Positions 46,292-55,714 are shown, numbered from the stretch's first letter. The stretch is DNA of 64,000 bases from Candidatus Nitrospira kreftii (GCA_014058405.1 CP047423.1:3456501-3520500); one strand, 5' to 3'. Notes: generated by a model not told the origin, from the sequence alone. Numbers and translations: made by a program.

Positions 46292-47476
46292 CTATTCGTG
46301 TGACTGCGAAATTGCTGGCGGTTTGAGCCCTTTATGCAGAAAAATTGAAACGCTCCCGCTTCCGTTGTCGGCAATGGCCAGGCCTGGTTCCTCGACCCCG
46401 ACATTGGTTACGCGAAAGGAGGACAGAGCGAATGGGCCAGACTTGGTGCGGTAGTTTCTTGGCGGATAGTGAAAGGTGCCATCTCCCTTCCCGAACAAGA
46501 TCGAGAGATCATTTGACTGGAGATTCACAATGGCAACATCCACGAGACGATCTCCATTAAAGTCCTTCGCCAGTCCGAAATTTGGACCGGCATCGGCACC
46601 TGAATCTTTACCAGGTCGAAACGTGGCATTGCCATTGCCAAGAAAGGTAGTAAAGCAGTCTTTTTCCCCATTAATGACCAAAAGATCGTTGTGATGATCG
46701 TTGTTGAAGTCCGCAAAACTCACTCCTAAGGGACGATGGCCGGTTGAATAGTCTTTGGGATCGCGAAAGGAACCATCTCCGTTGCCGAGCCAAATGGAGA
46801 CGGCGTTCGACATGGGTCCACCATTTGTCACGACCAAGTCCAGCTTCCCATCGGCATTGAGATCAGAGAGTGCGACTGATGTCGGTGTATCGCCGTGTTC
46901 ATACTGCACACCGTGGCGAAATTCTCCAGTTCCGTTTCCGAGAAACACTTTAACCTTGTCGTTCCGCAATGCCACTACGAGATCGGCATGCCCGTCACGA
47001 TTGATATCATCGGTCGCCAGAGCGATCGGCGTTCGATGGACCGGATATCGCTGACCCTCTTCAAATCTTCCGTTGCCGTGACCCAAGAGCAATGCGATTT
47101 CATCACCGCCGGAGCACGCCAAGGCGATATCCGAGTGGCCATCTTCATTAAAATCACCCATCGCGAGAGCACGCGGTTCTTGACAGACATGCAGCTGGAT
47201 TTGATCTCGAAATGTACCGTCCCCGTTGCCCAATAGTATCGAAATCGTATTGCTTGAGATGTTTGTGGTGATCAGATCTGTGAACGAGTCTTGATTGAGA
47301 TCTACGGTTGTAATTGCAGTAGGATTCTTGCCTACCTTGTAACTGGCAAAATAATAAAAAGGATCAGGTGGATTGTACGGTTCGGCCTTGGAACAGGCCA
47401 GGAAACCGTTACCGACAATGAGACACAGTGAAACTACGCTGATAATGACCTCAGCCGAACGGGACGTTCTTTTCAT
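46292..47476 (-). CDS. FG-GAP/VCBS repeat lipoprotein
   Basis: This protein of about 394 residues is an exported beta-propeller-like repeat protein. The signal ends in GFLAC with Cys28 as probable lipid site. The rest consists of about seven FG-GAP/VCBS-type repeats of about 50 residues, each with a Ca-binding-like DLNxDxxxDL and a closing LLGNGDGTFR: for example DLNQDSFTDLITTN, DFNEDGHSDIALAC, DINRDGHADLVVA, DLNADGKLDLVVTNGG, DFNNDHHNDLLVI and DFNGDRLVDVAIV. Such proteins sit at the cell surface and often bind ligands or polysaccharides; the function here is unknown. The ATG at 47476 is chosen; a GTG four codons upstream is possible. It has no obvious partner. Confidence 0.82.
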   Translation of the reverse strand: MKRTSRSAEVIISVVSLCLIVGNGFLACSKAEPYNPPDPFYYFASYKVGKNPTAITTVDLNQDSFTDLITTNISSNTISILLGNGDGTFRDQIQLHVCQEPRALAMGDFNEDGHSDIALACSGGDEIALLLGHGNGRFEEGQRYPVHRTPIALATDDINRDGHADLVVALRNDKVKVFLGNGTGEFRHGVQYEHGDTPTSVALSDLNADGKLDLVVTNGGPMSNAVSIWLGNGDGSFRDPKDYSTGHRPLGVSFADFNNDHHNDLLVINGEKDCFTTFLGNGNATFRPGKDSGADAGPNFGLAKDFNGDRLVDVAIVNLQSNDLSILFGKGDGTFHYPPRNYRTKSGPFALSSFRVTNVGVEEPGLAIADNGSGSVSIFLHKGLKPPAISQSHE

Positions 47477-47604
47477 GAAGACCGGCACCTATCTCTTCAA
47501 TCCTCAGCATTAAGACAAATGGGCCGAGCGCCAATTACGCTGTAAGGGCAGTATACAAAGGCAATCTTCCGCCTCGCAACATACCAGGTGGTGAGTATCA
47601 CCCT

Positions 47605-47634
47605 TTGAATTTCGCTCATAGGTTGCGTTATGAT
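47605..47634 (+). promoter_or_regulatory. Possible sigma-70 promoter
   Basis: TTGAAT (47605-47610) and TATGAT (47629-47634) are 18 bases apart, upstream of the hypothetical gene at 47661, which has AGGAGGAA before its ATG. The -10 box is near consensus (five of six). Confidence 0.45.
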
Positions 47635-47660
47635 GCTCCGTTATTTCTAGGAGGAAGACA

Positions 47661-47981
47661 ATGAGTAATATTGTGAACGTCGACATTACTATGTACGGGA
47701 TCGCTGAAGTACTGAACTGGTGTCTTGATCGAAACAAGGGACGCGTGCCAGGCGTTGATACTCCAGGCTTCAAGAAGATGCAGGAGCTGCTGGCTGAAAA
47801 GCCACAATCAGGCGACTACTTTATACTGGATCAGTTCTGGAAGAAAAAAGTGACGTTACCCTTGACTGACGAGGAAGTCGCGACGATTGATCGTTGCCTC
47901 TATGATATCCCTAACTTTGACAACGAGCCGCTTCCTCAGATTCGGCACAAATTCTGGCCCCAGCAGGTCGCGAGCCATTAG
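47661..47981 (+). CDS. Hypothetical 106-residue protein
   Basis: This soluble protein of 106 residues has no motif I recognise. It has two regions: residues 1-55 (MSNIVNVDITMYGIAEVLNW, then CLDRNKGRVPGVD) and 56-106 (YFILDQFWKKKVTLPLTDEEVATIDRCLYDIPN). AGGAGGAAGACA precedes the ATG at a good distance, and a promoter-like pair stands upstream, so it is a well-supported expressed gene. It is isolated between divergent and convergent neighbours. The Trp/Phe residues and helical middle suggest a small globular domain. Confidence 0.6.
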   Translation: MSNIVNVDITMYGIAEVLNWCLDRNKGRVPGVDTPGFKKMQELLAEKPQSGDYFILDQFWKKKVTLPLTDEEVATIDRCLYDIPNFDNEPLPQIRHKFWPQQVASH

Positions 47982-48058
47982 TACGAGGTTCGTGTCTTGA
48001 GTGGTTGCAGCGTTGACGATATAAGAGCAGAACAAAACGGTGAAGAATCGTTACACGA

Positions 48059-49054
48059 TCACAGACTTCCTTCACCCTTGAGGTACTTGCGGAAACGACC
48101 CATCAGTTCAGCGCCTAGGGTCCCCCCTTCAGGTTTCTTCGTCGAAGGATCGGCAAAATGTCCTCGAATTTCCTGGAGCCGTTTCTCAGCCTGATCGTTG
48201 CCCTGTAAGCGCTTTGTTTTCTGCAGAGCAGTGTCAAAAGCCTCAAACGTCAATTCCTGATACCCAAAAGAGCGGATACGTTTAACCGCTTTCATCATAG
48301 CCTGATTTCGAAACGTCGTCAGATGGTCGGAGTCGATCTCTTTAAGCCCCAGCTTACGAGCGCGCCGCTCAGCTGCTTTTCTGATCCCACTTCGCACGAA
48401 ATCGGGAGACGTCTGGAGCCGCTTCCATGCTTCATCGGACCACGCGACTCGTGCCTGAGGGGCATCCCACAAGTCGAGTAAGGTTGATTCGTCAATACGA
48501 GTCAGTTGCCGCTCCCTTGCAAGATCTTCGGTATCTCGCCTCAACATATCAGTGACAAAATCCAGTGCAATGGGCGGCGATTGCTTTACTTTTTCCTCGA
48601 GCCGCGCAAGCGCCCCCTCAGTCCATACCATAGGAGGCCCAATGTCCTCGTGAAGGTCGCCAAGCGCTTCAACCTTTTCGAACAGCTCAACATTGACCTC
48701 GAGATGTCCTCGCTCTTTTGCGATCTCCTCCGCAATCTGCTTGATCATCGCGCGCATAAATTCGGGAACCGTGGCCAAGCGTTCTTTCGCCGCCGCGGTC
48801 CATGGGAGACGACCTTCTACCATCTCTTCAACGGCAGATGCCATTCCAGCTTCACCCCCCATACGCCCCATCATTTGGCCTTTAAACTGCTCGAGAATTT
48901 CTTCCGTAATCTCCTCATATCCTAATTCCCTTGCTTTCTTTTCAGCCAAACGACGAACCATGCCGCGCAAGAAGAGAGGAGCGCGCTCCATACGTTTGAG
49001 CGCACCATCAGTCCAGCGAATTTCGGTAGCAGCGGAAGGCAAAGAATCCGACAT
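48059..49054 (-). CDS. Four-repeat PCP_red-domain protein
   Basis: This 331-residue protein is built almost only from PCP_red-like repeats. They start at WTDGALKRMERAPLFLRGM (about 13), WTAAAKERLATVPEFMRAM (about 87), WTEGALARLEE (about 143, longest and most divergent) and WSDEAWKRLQTSPDFVRSG (about 208). Each has Trp-Ser/Thr, an Ala, a Pro-x-Phe turn, Arg/Lys clusters and a closing ITxE/IDS. The N- and C-terminal ends add a helix (about 260-310, AMMKAVKRIRSFGYQELTFEAFD). No Cys cluster or catalytic domain is attached. The start is ATG at 49054; a TTG lies one codon upstream. It is next to ihfB, 30 bases downstream of it. Confidence 0.85.
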   Translation of the reverse strand: MSDSLPSAATEIRWTDGALKRMERAPLFLRGMVRRLAEKKARELGYEEITEEILEQFKGQMMGRMGGEAGMASAVEEMVEGRLPWTAAAKERLATVPEFMRAMIKQIAEEIAKERGHLEVNVELFEKVEALGDLHEDIGPPMVWTEGALARLEEKVKQSPPIALDFVTDMLRRDTEDLARERQLTRIDESTLLDLWDAPQARVAWSDEAWKRLQTSPDFVRSGIRKAAERRARKLGLKEIDSDHLTTFRNQAMMKAVKRIRSFGYQELTFEAFDTALQKTKRLQGNDQAEKRLQEIRGHFADPSTKKPEGGTLGAELMGRFRKYLKGEGSL

Positions 49055-49086
49055 CAACCTAGGCCTTTTCCAGGAATTTCAAATCT

Positions 49087-49365
49087 TTATTGATTGAGTA
49101 ATTCTTTCAACTCTTTGCCAGCCTTGAAAAATGGGACGCGCTTGGCCGGCACCGCTACGGTTTCTCCGGTCTTTGGGTTCCGGCCTTCTTTCATGCGACG
49201 AGCCCGTAGACGAAAGCTCCCGAACCCACGAATCTCGGTCTTGTCTCCGTTTTTCAGTGAGTCCCGCACACAATCAAAAATCGTGTTCACGACCACTTCC
49301 GCCTGCCGCTTGGTTAAAGTGGTGACTTGCTCAGAGACTCGCTCGATGATCTGCGCCTTGGTCAT
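49087..49365 (-). CDS. ihfB: HU/IHF-family DNA-binding protein, IHF beta type
   Basis: This 92-residue histone-like protein bends DNA. The HU/IHF fold is complete: helices (ERVSEQVTTLTKRQAEVVVNTIFDCV), the GDKTEIRGFGSFRLRARR segment, the NPKTGETVAVPAK arm tip with the intercalating Pro and the tail VPFFKAGKELKELLN. The position next to sppA and rpsA supports IHF beta. The ATG at 49365 has GGAGGGA eight bases upstream, better than a GTG two codons earlier. It is the last gene of the rpsA-sppA-ihfB block. Confidence 0.93.
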   Translation of the reverse strand: MTKAQIIERVSEQVTTLTKRQAEVVVNTIFDCVRDSLKNGDKTEIRGFGSFRLRARRMKEGRNPKTGETVAVPAKRVPFFKAGKELKELLNQ

Positions 49366-49414
49366 ATCCACTCTCCCTCCACTTCGATGATAACTGCACT
49401 TACCTCAGATGCGA

Positions 49415-50320
49415 CTAAAAGGCCATCAGGTATTTCAAGCTGACACCCGGTTGTACGTCCAACTTGGGAAACATCATGCTGAGCTTGGAGTCGAGAAGCT
49501 CTCGCAGGGAAAACCGCCGGCGCGGCTCGACGACTTTTGGCTCTCCCTCGATCCCGACGACTTCTGCTGCCAACTGAATGGCATCCTCGAGATCTCCCAG
49601 TTCGTCGACCAGCTTCGCCTCCTTAGCCTGGCGTCCGGTGAAGACGCGGCCATCCGCCAACATTTGAGCTGCCCGGATTTCCATCGACCGGCCTTCTGCC
49701 ACGGCCTCGATAAACTGCTTGTGTACGTCGTCCATCACGGCTTGCAGCAAACCACGCTCTTCCGCGCTCATCTTTCGGAGAGGAGAGCCTACATCCTTAT
49801 ATTTTCCACTCTTAATGACGACCCCTTCCACACCTATCTTCTGCAACAAGCCTTCTATGTTTGCCGTTTCCATAATGACACCGATACTCCCGGTAAGCGT
49901 CCCCGGATTCGCCACAATTCGATCCGTGGCGGCCGCAATATAATATCCACCCGAGGCCGCAACGCTCCCCATGGAGGCAATGACTGCTTTATTGTTCTTA
50001 TTTCGAACCCGCTTGATCGCATCATAGATCTCCTGCGATGGCACCACGCCACCTCCGGGAGTATCGATACGAAGCACGATCGCCTTGACCGAGGGGTTCT
50101 CGCTGAACCGCTTGAGTTCCCCGACGGTCGCCTGTGAATCCATAATGACCCCTTCAACCCGAATCAAGGCAATACGATCCTCTGTGGAGAAATCGAGATC
50201 TGGGAAGAAGAGATTCATTAGGATCAGGGTCCCTATCCCCGCCGCAAACAGCCAAAATATTTTGCGGAACAGGTGGCGCTTTTGAGGACGCTCGGTTTCT
50301 GTTGTGTCATCCACGATCAC
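49415..50320 (-). CDS. sppA: Signal peptide peptidase SppA
   Basis: This 301-residue inner-membrane protease degrades cleaved signal peptides. An N-terminal helix (about 23-43, IFWLFAAGIGTLILMNLF) anchors it. The ClpP-like domain has RVEGVIMDSQATVGELKRF, VLRIDTPGGGVVPSQEIYDAI, and the catalytic Ser in ASMGSVAASGGYYIAAATDRIVANPGTLTGSIGVI. The catalytic Lys lies in VVIKSGKYKDVGSP. It is the short form with one protease domain. It lies 29 bases after rpsA and shortly before ihfB. Confidence 0.93.
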   Translation of the reverse strand: MIVDDTTETERPQKRHLFRKIFWLFAAGIGTLILMNLFFPDLDFSTEDRIALIRVEGVIMDSQATVGELKRFSENPSVKAIVLRIDTPGGGVVPSQEIYDAIKRVRNKNNKAVIASMGSVAASGGYYIAAATDRIVANPGTLTGSIGVIMETANIEGLLQKIGVEGVVIKSGKYKDVGSPLRKMSAEERGLLQAVMDDVHKQFIEAVAEGRSMEIRAAQMLADGRVFTGRQAKEAKLVDELGDLEDAIQLAAEVVGIEGEPKVVEPRRRFSLRELLDSKLSMMFPKLDVQPGVSLKYLMAF

Positions 50321-50349
50321 ACCAACCTATTCCAGCAGGCCCGGCCACC

Positions 50350-52065
50350 CTAGCTTTGATCGTCCGATTGCGCACGTTTCCGGCTTTGCTTGGCCGCTCG
50401 GCCGAGACTTTGATCCAACTCCCCTTGAGATGAGTGGTAGTCATCAACCTGCTTCCGATCCCAATCAAGCTGATGATCCCGAAGGCTGAGCGCGATCTTG
50501 CGCTCTTCTTGATCGACTTTGATTATCTTCGCCGTGACGTCGTCTTGCAACTTAAACTTTTCTTCCAGCTTCGCAGAGGGTTCCAAACCTGATTCACTCA
50601 CATGGATCAACCCCTCCACACCGCCGTCAAGTTCGATAAAGATCCCAAAATCGGCGACCTTCGTCACTTTACCGGCCACCGAGTCACCAACATGGTATCG
50701 CGAGGGGATCGTGTCCTCCCAGGGATCGCGAGCCAATTGCTTGTACCCAAGTGAAAGTCGTTCTTTTTCTTTGTCGATCCGTAACACCACCGCTTCCACT
50801 TTTTGCGCTTTCTTGAACAGTTCCGAAGGATGCTTGATGTGCTTTGTCCATGACATATCGGAAATATGGATGAGCCCATCGATGCCTTCTTCGAGTCCAA
50901 CAAAGGCGCCGAAATCCGTCAGGCTCTTGACCTTGCCCTCTATCCGCGTCCCGATCGGATATTTGCTCTCGATCATGTCCCACGGATTGGGAGCGGTCTG
51001 TTTCATGCCCAATGAAATCTTACGGCTGGCCGGATCGACATTCAGCACTGCAGCTTCAACCTGATCACCGACCGCTACGACTCTCGACGGATGTCGGACT
51101 TCGTGCGTCCACGACATCTCAGACACGTGCACCAATCCCTCCACACCCGGCTCGAGTTCCACAAATGCTCCGTAATCGGTCAAACTGACCACCCGACCTC
51201 GAACTCTGGTGCCGATAGGGTATTTCCCAGCGACATTGGTCCAAGGATCCGCGGTTTTTTGTTTGAGGCCGAGAGAGATGCGACCCGTCTCACGATCATA
51301 TTTCAAGACCGTCACTTCCGCCTTATCTCCCACCGTAAACAGCTCTGAGGGGTGGCCCACTCGCCCCCAAGACATGTCGGTGATATGCAACAATCCATCG
51401 ATCCCACCGAGGTCAATGAATGATCCGTAGTCGGTAATGTTCTTGACCGTCCCTTGAATCAGTTGACCTTCCTTGAGCGTGGCCAGCGTCGTCTGCCGTT
51501 TTTTATCCCGTGTTTCTTCGAGCAGTACGCGACGGGAGACGACGACGTTTCCCCGGCGATGATTGATCTTGATGATCTTCAGGGGAAAGGTCTTTCCAAC
51601 AAGCCCATCCAAATCACGAACAGGGTGCAAATCAATCTGGGAGCCTGGCAGGAACGCTTTGACGCCGATATCGACCATCATTCCGCCTTTGATGCGTGAC
51701 ACAATTTTGCCTTCAATACTCTTTTCTTCGTTGTAGAGCTTCTCGAGTTCTTCCCAAATCTTCATCTTATCGGCTTTTTCCTTGGAAAGAACGAGATTGC
51801 CATCCGCATCTTCACATTCTTCGATGTAGACCTGGAGCCGGTCACCGACCTTGAGATTTTGAAGTTCCTCGGACGAAAAATGATCGCGGGGAATCATACC
51901 CTCAGACTTGTAACCGATATCGACGATGACCTTATCTTTGGTCTGGGCCACCACGCGGCCTTCGGTAATCGTGCCTTCCTCGAGGTTGCGAAACGTCTCT
52001 TCGTACAATGCGGCCAAGGCGTTGCGGTCTAGCTGAGCATCACTGCTGTTGGATACCGTACCCAT
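50350..52065 (-). CDS. rpsA: 30S ribosomal protein S1
   Basis: This 571-residue protein has six S1/OB repeats and loads mRNA onto the 30S subunit. The repeats begin near GTITEGRVVAQTKDKVIVDIG (about 32), GKIVSRIKGGMMVDIGVKAFLPGSQID (about 117), GTVKNITDYGSFIDLGGIDGLLHITDMSW (about 202), GRVVSLTDYGAFVELEPGVEGLVHVSEMSW (about 288), GKVKSLTDFGAFVGLEEGIDGLIHISDMSW (about 375) and GKVTKVADFGIFIELDGGVEGLIHVSE (about 462). The tail is basic. It is the centre of the aroA-cmk-plsC-rpsA-sppA block and starts at ATG 52065, 57 bases after the plsC end. Confidence 0.96.
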   Translation of the reverse strand: MGTVSNSSDAQLDRNALAALYEETFRNLEEGTITEGRVVAQTKDKVIVDIGYKSEGMIPRDHFSSEELQNLKVGDRLQVYIEECEDADGNLVLSKEKADKMKIWEELEKLYNEEKSIEGKIVSRIKGGMMVDIGVKAFLPGSQIDLHPVRDLDGLVGKTFPLKIIKINHRRGNVVVSRRVLLEETRDKKRQTTLATLKEGQLIQGTVKNITDYGSFIDLGGIDGLLHITDMSWGRVGHPSELFTVGDKAEVTVLKYDRETGRISLGLKQKTADPWTNVAGKYPIGTRVRGRVVSLTDYGAFVELEPGVEGLVHVSEMSWTHEVRHPSRVVAVGDQVEAAVLNVDPASRKISLGMKQTAPNPWDMIESKYPIGTRIEGKVKSLTDFGAFVGLEEGIDGLIHISDMSWTKHIKHPSELFKKAQKVEAVVLRIDKEKERLSLGYKQLARDPWEDTIPSRYHVGDSVAGKVTKVADFGIFIELDGGVEGLIHVSESGLEPSAKLEEKFKLQDDVTAKIIKVDQEERKIALSLRDHQLDWDRKQVDDYHSSQGELDQSLGRAAKQSRKRAQSDDQS

Positions 52066-52121
52066 ATGAAGGTCCTACTCTTTCCGACTGATGTCGGGTG
52101 CTGATGGTGAAATCGCCGACC

Positions 52122-52814
52122 TCACTCAGCATTGTGAGCATCGGCGGTCTGCCTGTTCGACGTGCCTACATCCAGACTGTCCTTGCCTTGGGGAGCGGGA
52201 ACTTGACCTAAGGCTGCAATCTGTTCGATCACCGTCCGGCTGACATGTTGATAAAACTGTTTGGTGGCTGCCCTCTCTTGTTGTTTCTCGGTTTCGAACT
52301 GAATAGGATCCCCGAATCGTACCGTCACCGGACACAACCGCGGCCAGGAAGCACCAGGCGGGAGGACGTCAAAGGTCCCTTTCAGATACGCCGGTACGAC
52401 CGAGCAGCCTGTCTGCGATACAATCACTCCAATACCGGCTTTTGGTTCCCGCAGGTGGCCATCGTGACTGCGCCTGCCTTCAGGGAAAATAACCACGACT
52501 TTCCCCGCTCGAATGAGGTTAATCGCCTTGCCAAACGCCTCGCGATCAAGACGACCAAGCCTCACTGGGATCCAGCCCAATGCCTGTAATATGCCGTTCA
52601 ACACAGGGATCGGGAACAAATCATTCCGTCCCAGATACCAAGCCCTTCGCGTCAACCCGCAGCCAAGCAGGGGTATATCAAGATAACTGGCGTGATTCGC
52701 GGCAATGAGAAAGCCTCCGGTGCGTGGGATCTGTCCCTCCACTCGATACCGGAAGCACACCTTTCCCACGACCCTGGCCAGCACCCACAAAACTCCATAG
52801 ACAATCCTGCTCAC
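52122..52814 (-). CDS. plsC: 1-acyl-glycerol-3-phosphate acyltransferase PlsC
   Basis: This 230-residue acyltransferase adds the second acyl chain to make phosphatidic acid. The H-x4-D motif is ANHASYLDIPLLG (about 38-50), and FPEGRRSHDGHL is the substrate motif. The N-terminal hydrophobic segment and internal LGRNDLFPIPVLNGIL fit the family. It overlaps cmk by four bases, so the two are coupled. The C-terminal 35 residues are variable. No promoter is needed because it lies within the operon. Confidence 0.92.
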   Translation of the reverse strand: MSRIVYGVLWVLARVVGKVCFRYRVEGQIPRTGGFLIAANHASYLDIPLLGCGLTRRAWYLGRNDLFPIPVLNGILQALGWIPVRLGRLDREAFGKAINLIRAGKVVVIFPEGRRSHDGHLREPKAGIGVIVSQTGCSVVPAYLKGTFDVLPPGASWPRLCPVTVRFGDPIQFETEKQQERAATKQFYQHVSRTVIEQIAALGQVPAPQGKDSLDVGTSNRQTADAHNAE

Positions 52815-53470
52815 AACCCAGTCGACATGGTTGAGATCATTAACTCCACCACTTGCTCCGGGCTGAGCGTTGAGGTATCAATCGATCGTGCGTCAGGTGC
52901 TGGAACCAGTGGGTCAATCGGTCTGGTCCGATCTCGCAAATCTCGATCCGATAGATCCTGATGCGTCACTTCAATCGTCTCTCCACGACCTGCAGCCACA
53001 AGTTCACGGTGCCGTCTCTCAACACGAATGTTTGCATCTGCGTCGAGGAAAAATTTGTACGGCGCGGCAGGAAATACCCTTGTCCCGATATCACGTCCCT
53101 CCGCAACCACCGAACCGCGCTGGCCGATTTGGCGCTGGATCGGCAGCAACCATTCGCGAACTCCCGGAATGGCAGATACCACGGAAGCAGCCGTGGTCAC
53201 ATCCGGTGCACGGAGTTCTCCAGTCACATCGATGCCATCCACCAAGACTTGCACCGCGCCGTTTTGAAATTGCATATGTAGCGAAGTCGAGGGCAATAAT
53301 CTGACGACCTGCTCACGGTCAGTCGGAAGGATGTTCGACTGTAACGTCTTCCATGCGACAGCTCGGTATAACGCCCCTGTATCAAGATATAGCCATCCCA
53401 AACGAGCCGCCAATAACTTGGCTACCGTACTCTTCCCCACTCCGGCTGGCCCATCGATCGCGATAATCAC
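52811..53470 (-). CDS. cmk: Cytidylate kinase
   Basis: This 219-residue kinase makes CDP and dCDP. Walker A is IDGPAGVGKSTVAKLLA (residues 5-21). The CMP site shows YLDTGALYRAVAWK, and VVAEGRDIGTRVFP gives the conserved DIGT. The lid region is ADANIRVERRHRELVAAGRGE. It is followed by plsC with a four-base overlap and preceded by aroA with 37 bases between. The pairing aroA-cmk-rpsA is common in bacteria. Confidence 0.95.
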   Translation of the reverse strand: MIIAIDGPAGVGKSTVAKLLAARLGWLYLDTGALYRAVAWKTLQSNILPTDREQVVRLLPSTSLHMQFQNGAVQVLVDGIDVTGELRAPDVTTAASVVSAIPGVREWLLPIQRQIGQRGSVVAEGRDIGTRVFPAAPYKFFLDADANIRVERRHRELVAAGRGETIEVTHQDLSDRDLRDRTRPIDPLVPAPDARSIDTSTLSPEQVVELMISTMSTGL

Positions 53471-53507
53471 CCAGCACCTGTTCTAGTGATGTCACACGAG
53501 CACGTCA

Positions 53508-54824
53508 TCAAGCGTTCACGAGTTGAGCGAGCGATTCTTCAAAATTGGGGAACGAGGTGTCCACACAATTTGTGTCGGCAATCGTCATGCTTTGTTTCGC
53601 GGTAAGACCTGCAATGGCAAGAGACATGGCCACCCGGTGGTCTCCGTGGCTCTGCGCCGAGCTCGAGGCTTTGAGGCGCCCATTCTCTCCACCTTGCCCT
53701 AATCCCCGGATGACCATTCCGTCCGTCCGCTCCTCCACGAGGGCCCCCATCGCACGCAGTTCGCCGCTCATGGTCGTAATCCGATCACTTTCTTTGACTC
53801 TCAGCTCTTCGGCTCCAGCAATCACCGTCTCTCCATCCGCCACAGCCGCGGCCACGCACAGGACAGGAAATTCATCGATCGTTTTTGGGATGAGGTCAGA
53901 ACCAATAGTGACGCCTTTTAGTGAAGCAGACCTTACACGAAGATCGCCGACCGGTTCGCCGGCCTCTTCTCGCTGATTCAGCACTTCGATTTCAGCGCCC
54001 ATCTTTCTCATGACATCCAGCAGGCCGGTTCTCGTCGGATTCATCCCCACCTGACGAAGGGTCACGTCAGATCCCGGCACGATCGTCGCCCCAACGATAA
54101 AGAACGCGGCGGCAGAGAAATCTCCAGGGATCGCAATATGAACACCATGCCATCCGAGAGACGGTCGCCCTTGTAGAACCAGAGTACCTTGTTCTCTCGT
54201 GAGAGGAATTCCGAAGAATTGGAACATCCGCTCAGTATGATCTCGCGACAGACTCGGCTCCTTGTAACGAGTCTTGCCTTGAGCATAAAGACCGGCGAGA
54301 AGGAGAGACGACTTGATTTGCGCACTCGCGACCGGCGACGTATAGTTGATAGCCTGAAGGCCGGACCCCGTAATGGCTAATGGGGCCAATTCTCCTCCCT
54401 TACGCCCTCCAATGACCGCTCCCATTTCACGCAACGGCTTGACCACTCGTCCCATCGGACGCCGTCTGATCGACTCGTCACCAGTGAGGACCGTGAAAAA
54501 GTCCTGACCGGCCAAGAGGCCGGTCAGCAAGCGAATACCGGTTCCTGAATTTCCGCAATCAATCGGGGCATTGGGTTCTGTTAACCCCCAAAATCCCTTC
54601 CCGCAAATCGTTAATTCGGCCGGGGTGTGTGTGATAGGAATCCCGAGACTCTGAAACGCCCTCATTGTATTGAGGCAATCTTCACCCTGGCAATAGTCCA
54701 AGATTGTACTCGGACCCTCGGCAAGCGCAGTGAGGATAATGGCTCGATGGGTGAGGGACTTGTCGCCAGGAACCGTGATCGTTCCTTTGAGCGGTCGGCC
54801 TGGCGTAATCCTCAACGATGTCAT
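53508..54824 (-). CDS. aroA: EPSP synthase AroA
   Basis: This 438-residue enzyme joins shikimate-3-phosphate and PEP to give EPSP. Key segments are VPGDKSLTHRAIILTALAEG (about 18-37), GNSGTGIRLLTGLLAGQDF, VTGDESIRRRPMGRVVKPL and the C-terminal SAQSHGDHRVAMSLAIAG. The PEP contacts Lys and Arg are in place. It starts with ATG at 54824 and overlaps tyrA by four bases. The pattern GNSGTGIR rather than GNAGTAMR is typical of glyphosate-tolerant class II enzymes, but that is not tested. Confidence 0.95.
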   Translation of the reverse strand: MTSLRITPGRPLKGTITVPGDKSLTHRAIILTALAEGPSTILDYCQGEDCLNTMRAFQSLGIPITHTPAELTICGKGFWGLTEPNAPIDCGNSGTGIRLLTGLLAGQDFFTVLTGDESIRRRPMGRVVKPLREMGAVIGGRKGGELAPLAITGSGLQAINYTSPVASAQIKSSLLLAGLYAQGKTRYKEPSLSRDHTERMFQFFGIPLTREQGTLVLQGRPSLGWHGVHIAIPGDFSAAAFFIVGATIVPGSDVTLRQVGMNPTRTGLLDVMRKMGAEIEVLNQREEAGEPVGDLRVRSASLKGVTIGSDLIPKTIDEFPVLCVAAAVADGETVIAGAEELRVKESDRITTMSGELRAMGALVEERTDGMVIRGLGQGGENGRLKASSSAQSHGDHRVAMSLAIAGLTAKQSMTIADTNCVDTSFPNFEESLAQLVNA

Positions 54825-55714
54825 GAGTGACTCGGAGCGGAGCTATTCAATTTTTCACGCTCACCTTTTGCCCGTTCAAGCGACTTCTCGATACCAGCTG
54901 CATCTCCTGCCTTGATCAGTTGTTTCAATTCGCCCAAGGCCTTCGTGTATCGGTCGATATAGGACACCACATTGTCTCGATTCCACAGAAAAATGTCCCG
55001 CCACATTTCTGGCGAACTTGCAGCTATCCTCGTGGTGTCCCGTAATCCTCCACCGGAATGCCCGGCCAAATCGAGGGACGGAACCTGTTGATCACGAAGG
55101 TCCGCTAAAGCATTCATGAGCGCAAATGCCGCCACATGCGGCAAGTGACTGACCGCTCCAAGAATTTGGTCGTGCACATGCGGATCCATCGTCAAGACGA
55201 TTGAGCCAGTCTCTTGCCACAACTGTCTCACTCGATCCAGGGCAGTGGAATCGGATTGTTTCGTGGGCGTCAGAATACAGCGCGCACCGTTGAACAATCG
55301 ATCTGACCCGGCTGCGACCCCGGTTTTTTCCTTCCCTGCGATAGGGTGGGCACCGACAAAATGCACGCCGGAAGGCATCACTGACTCCGACCGCTCGACT
55401 AGCGTTCCTTTCACACTCCCGACATCACTGACGATCGCACCAATGCTCAGGCAATGAGCCCATTCCTGGAGATGACGCTCATAGGTATCGACGGGTGTCG
55501 CCAATACGACCAAATCCGCCCCACGCACCGCCTCTTGAGGATCGGCCACGTATCGATCGATAGCGCCCAAGGCAACGGCCGCCTTGAGATTCTCGACACG
55601 CCGACCGACACCGATCACCTTATCGGCTAACGCCTTTCTTCGGATCACCATGCCGAGCGATCCACCGATCAACCCCACGCCAATGATCACGACTTGTTTG
55701 AAATGAACCGCCAT
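54821..55714 (-). CDS. tyrA: Prephenate dehydrogenase TyrA
   Basis: This 297-residue enzyme oxidises prephenate (or arogenate) to 4-hydroxyphenylpyruvate (or Tyr). The NAD site is VVIIGVGLIGGSLGMVIRRK (about 8-27). Prephenate contacts are in GAHPIAGKEKTGVAAGSDRLFNGARC and the helix GAVSHLPHVAAFALMNAL. There is no fused chorismate mutase or ACT domain. It overlaps aroA by four bases and starts six bases after aroF. Which of the two substrates it prefers cannot be told. Confidence 0.93.
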   Translation of the reverse strand: MAVHFKQVVIIGVGLIGGSLGMVIRRKALADKVIGVGRRVENLKAAVALGAIDRYVADPQEAVRGADLVVLATPVDTYERHLQEWAHCLSIGAIVSDVGSVKGTLVERSESVMPSGVHFVGAHPIAGKEKTGVAAGSDRLFNGARCILTPTKQSDSTALDRVRQLWQETGSIVLTMDPHVHDQILGAVSHLPHVAAFALMNALADLRDQQVPSLDLAGHSGGGLRDTTRIAASSPEMWRDIFLWNRDNVVSYIDRYTKALGELKQLIKAGDAAGIEKSLERAKGEREKLNSSAPSHS

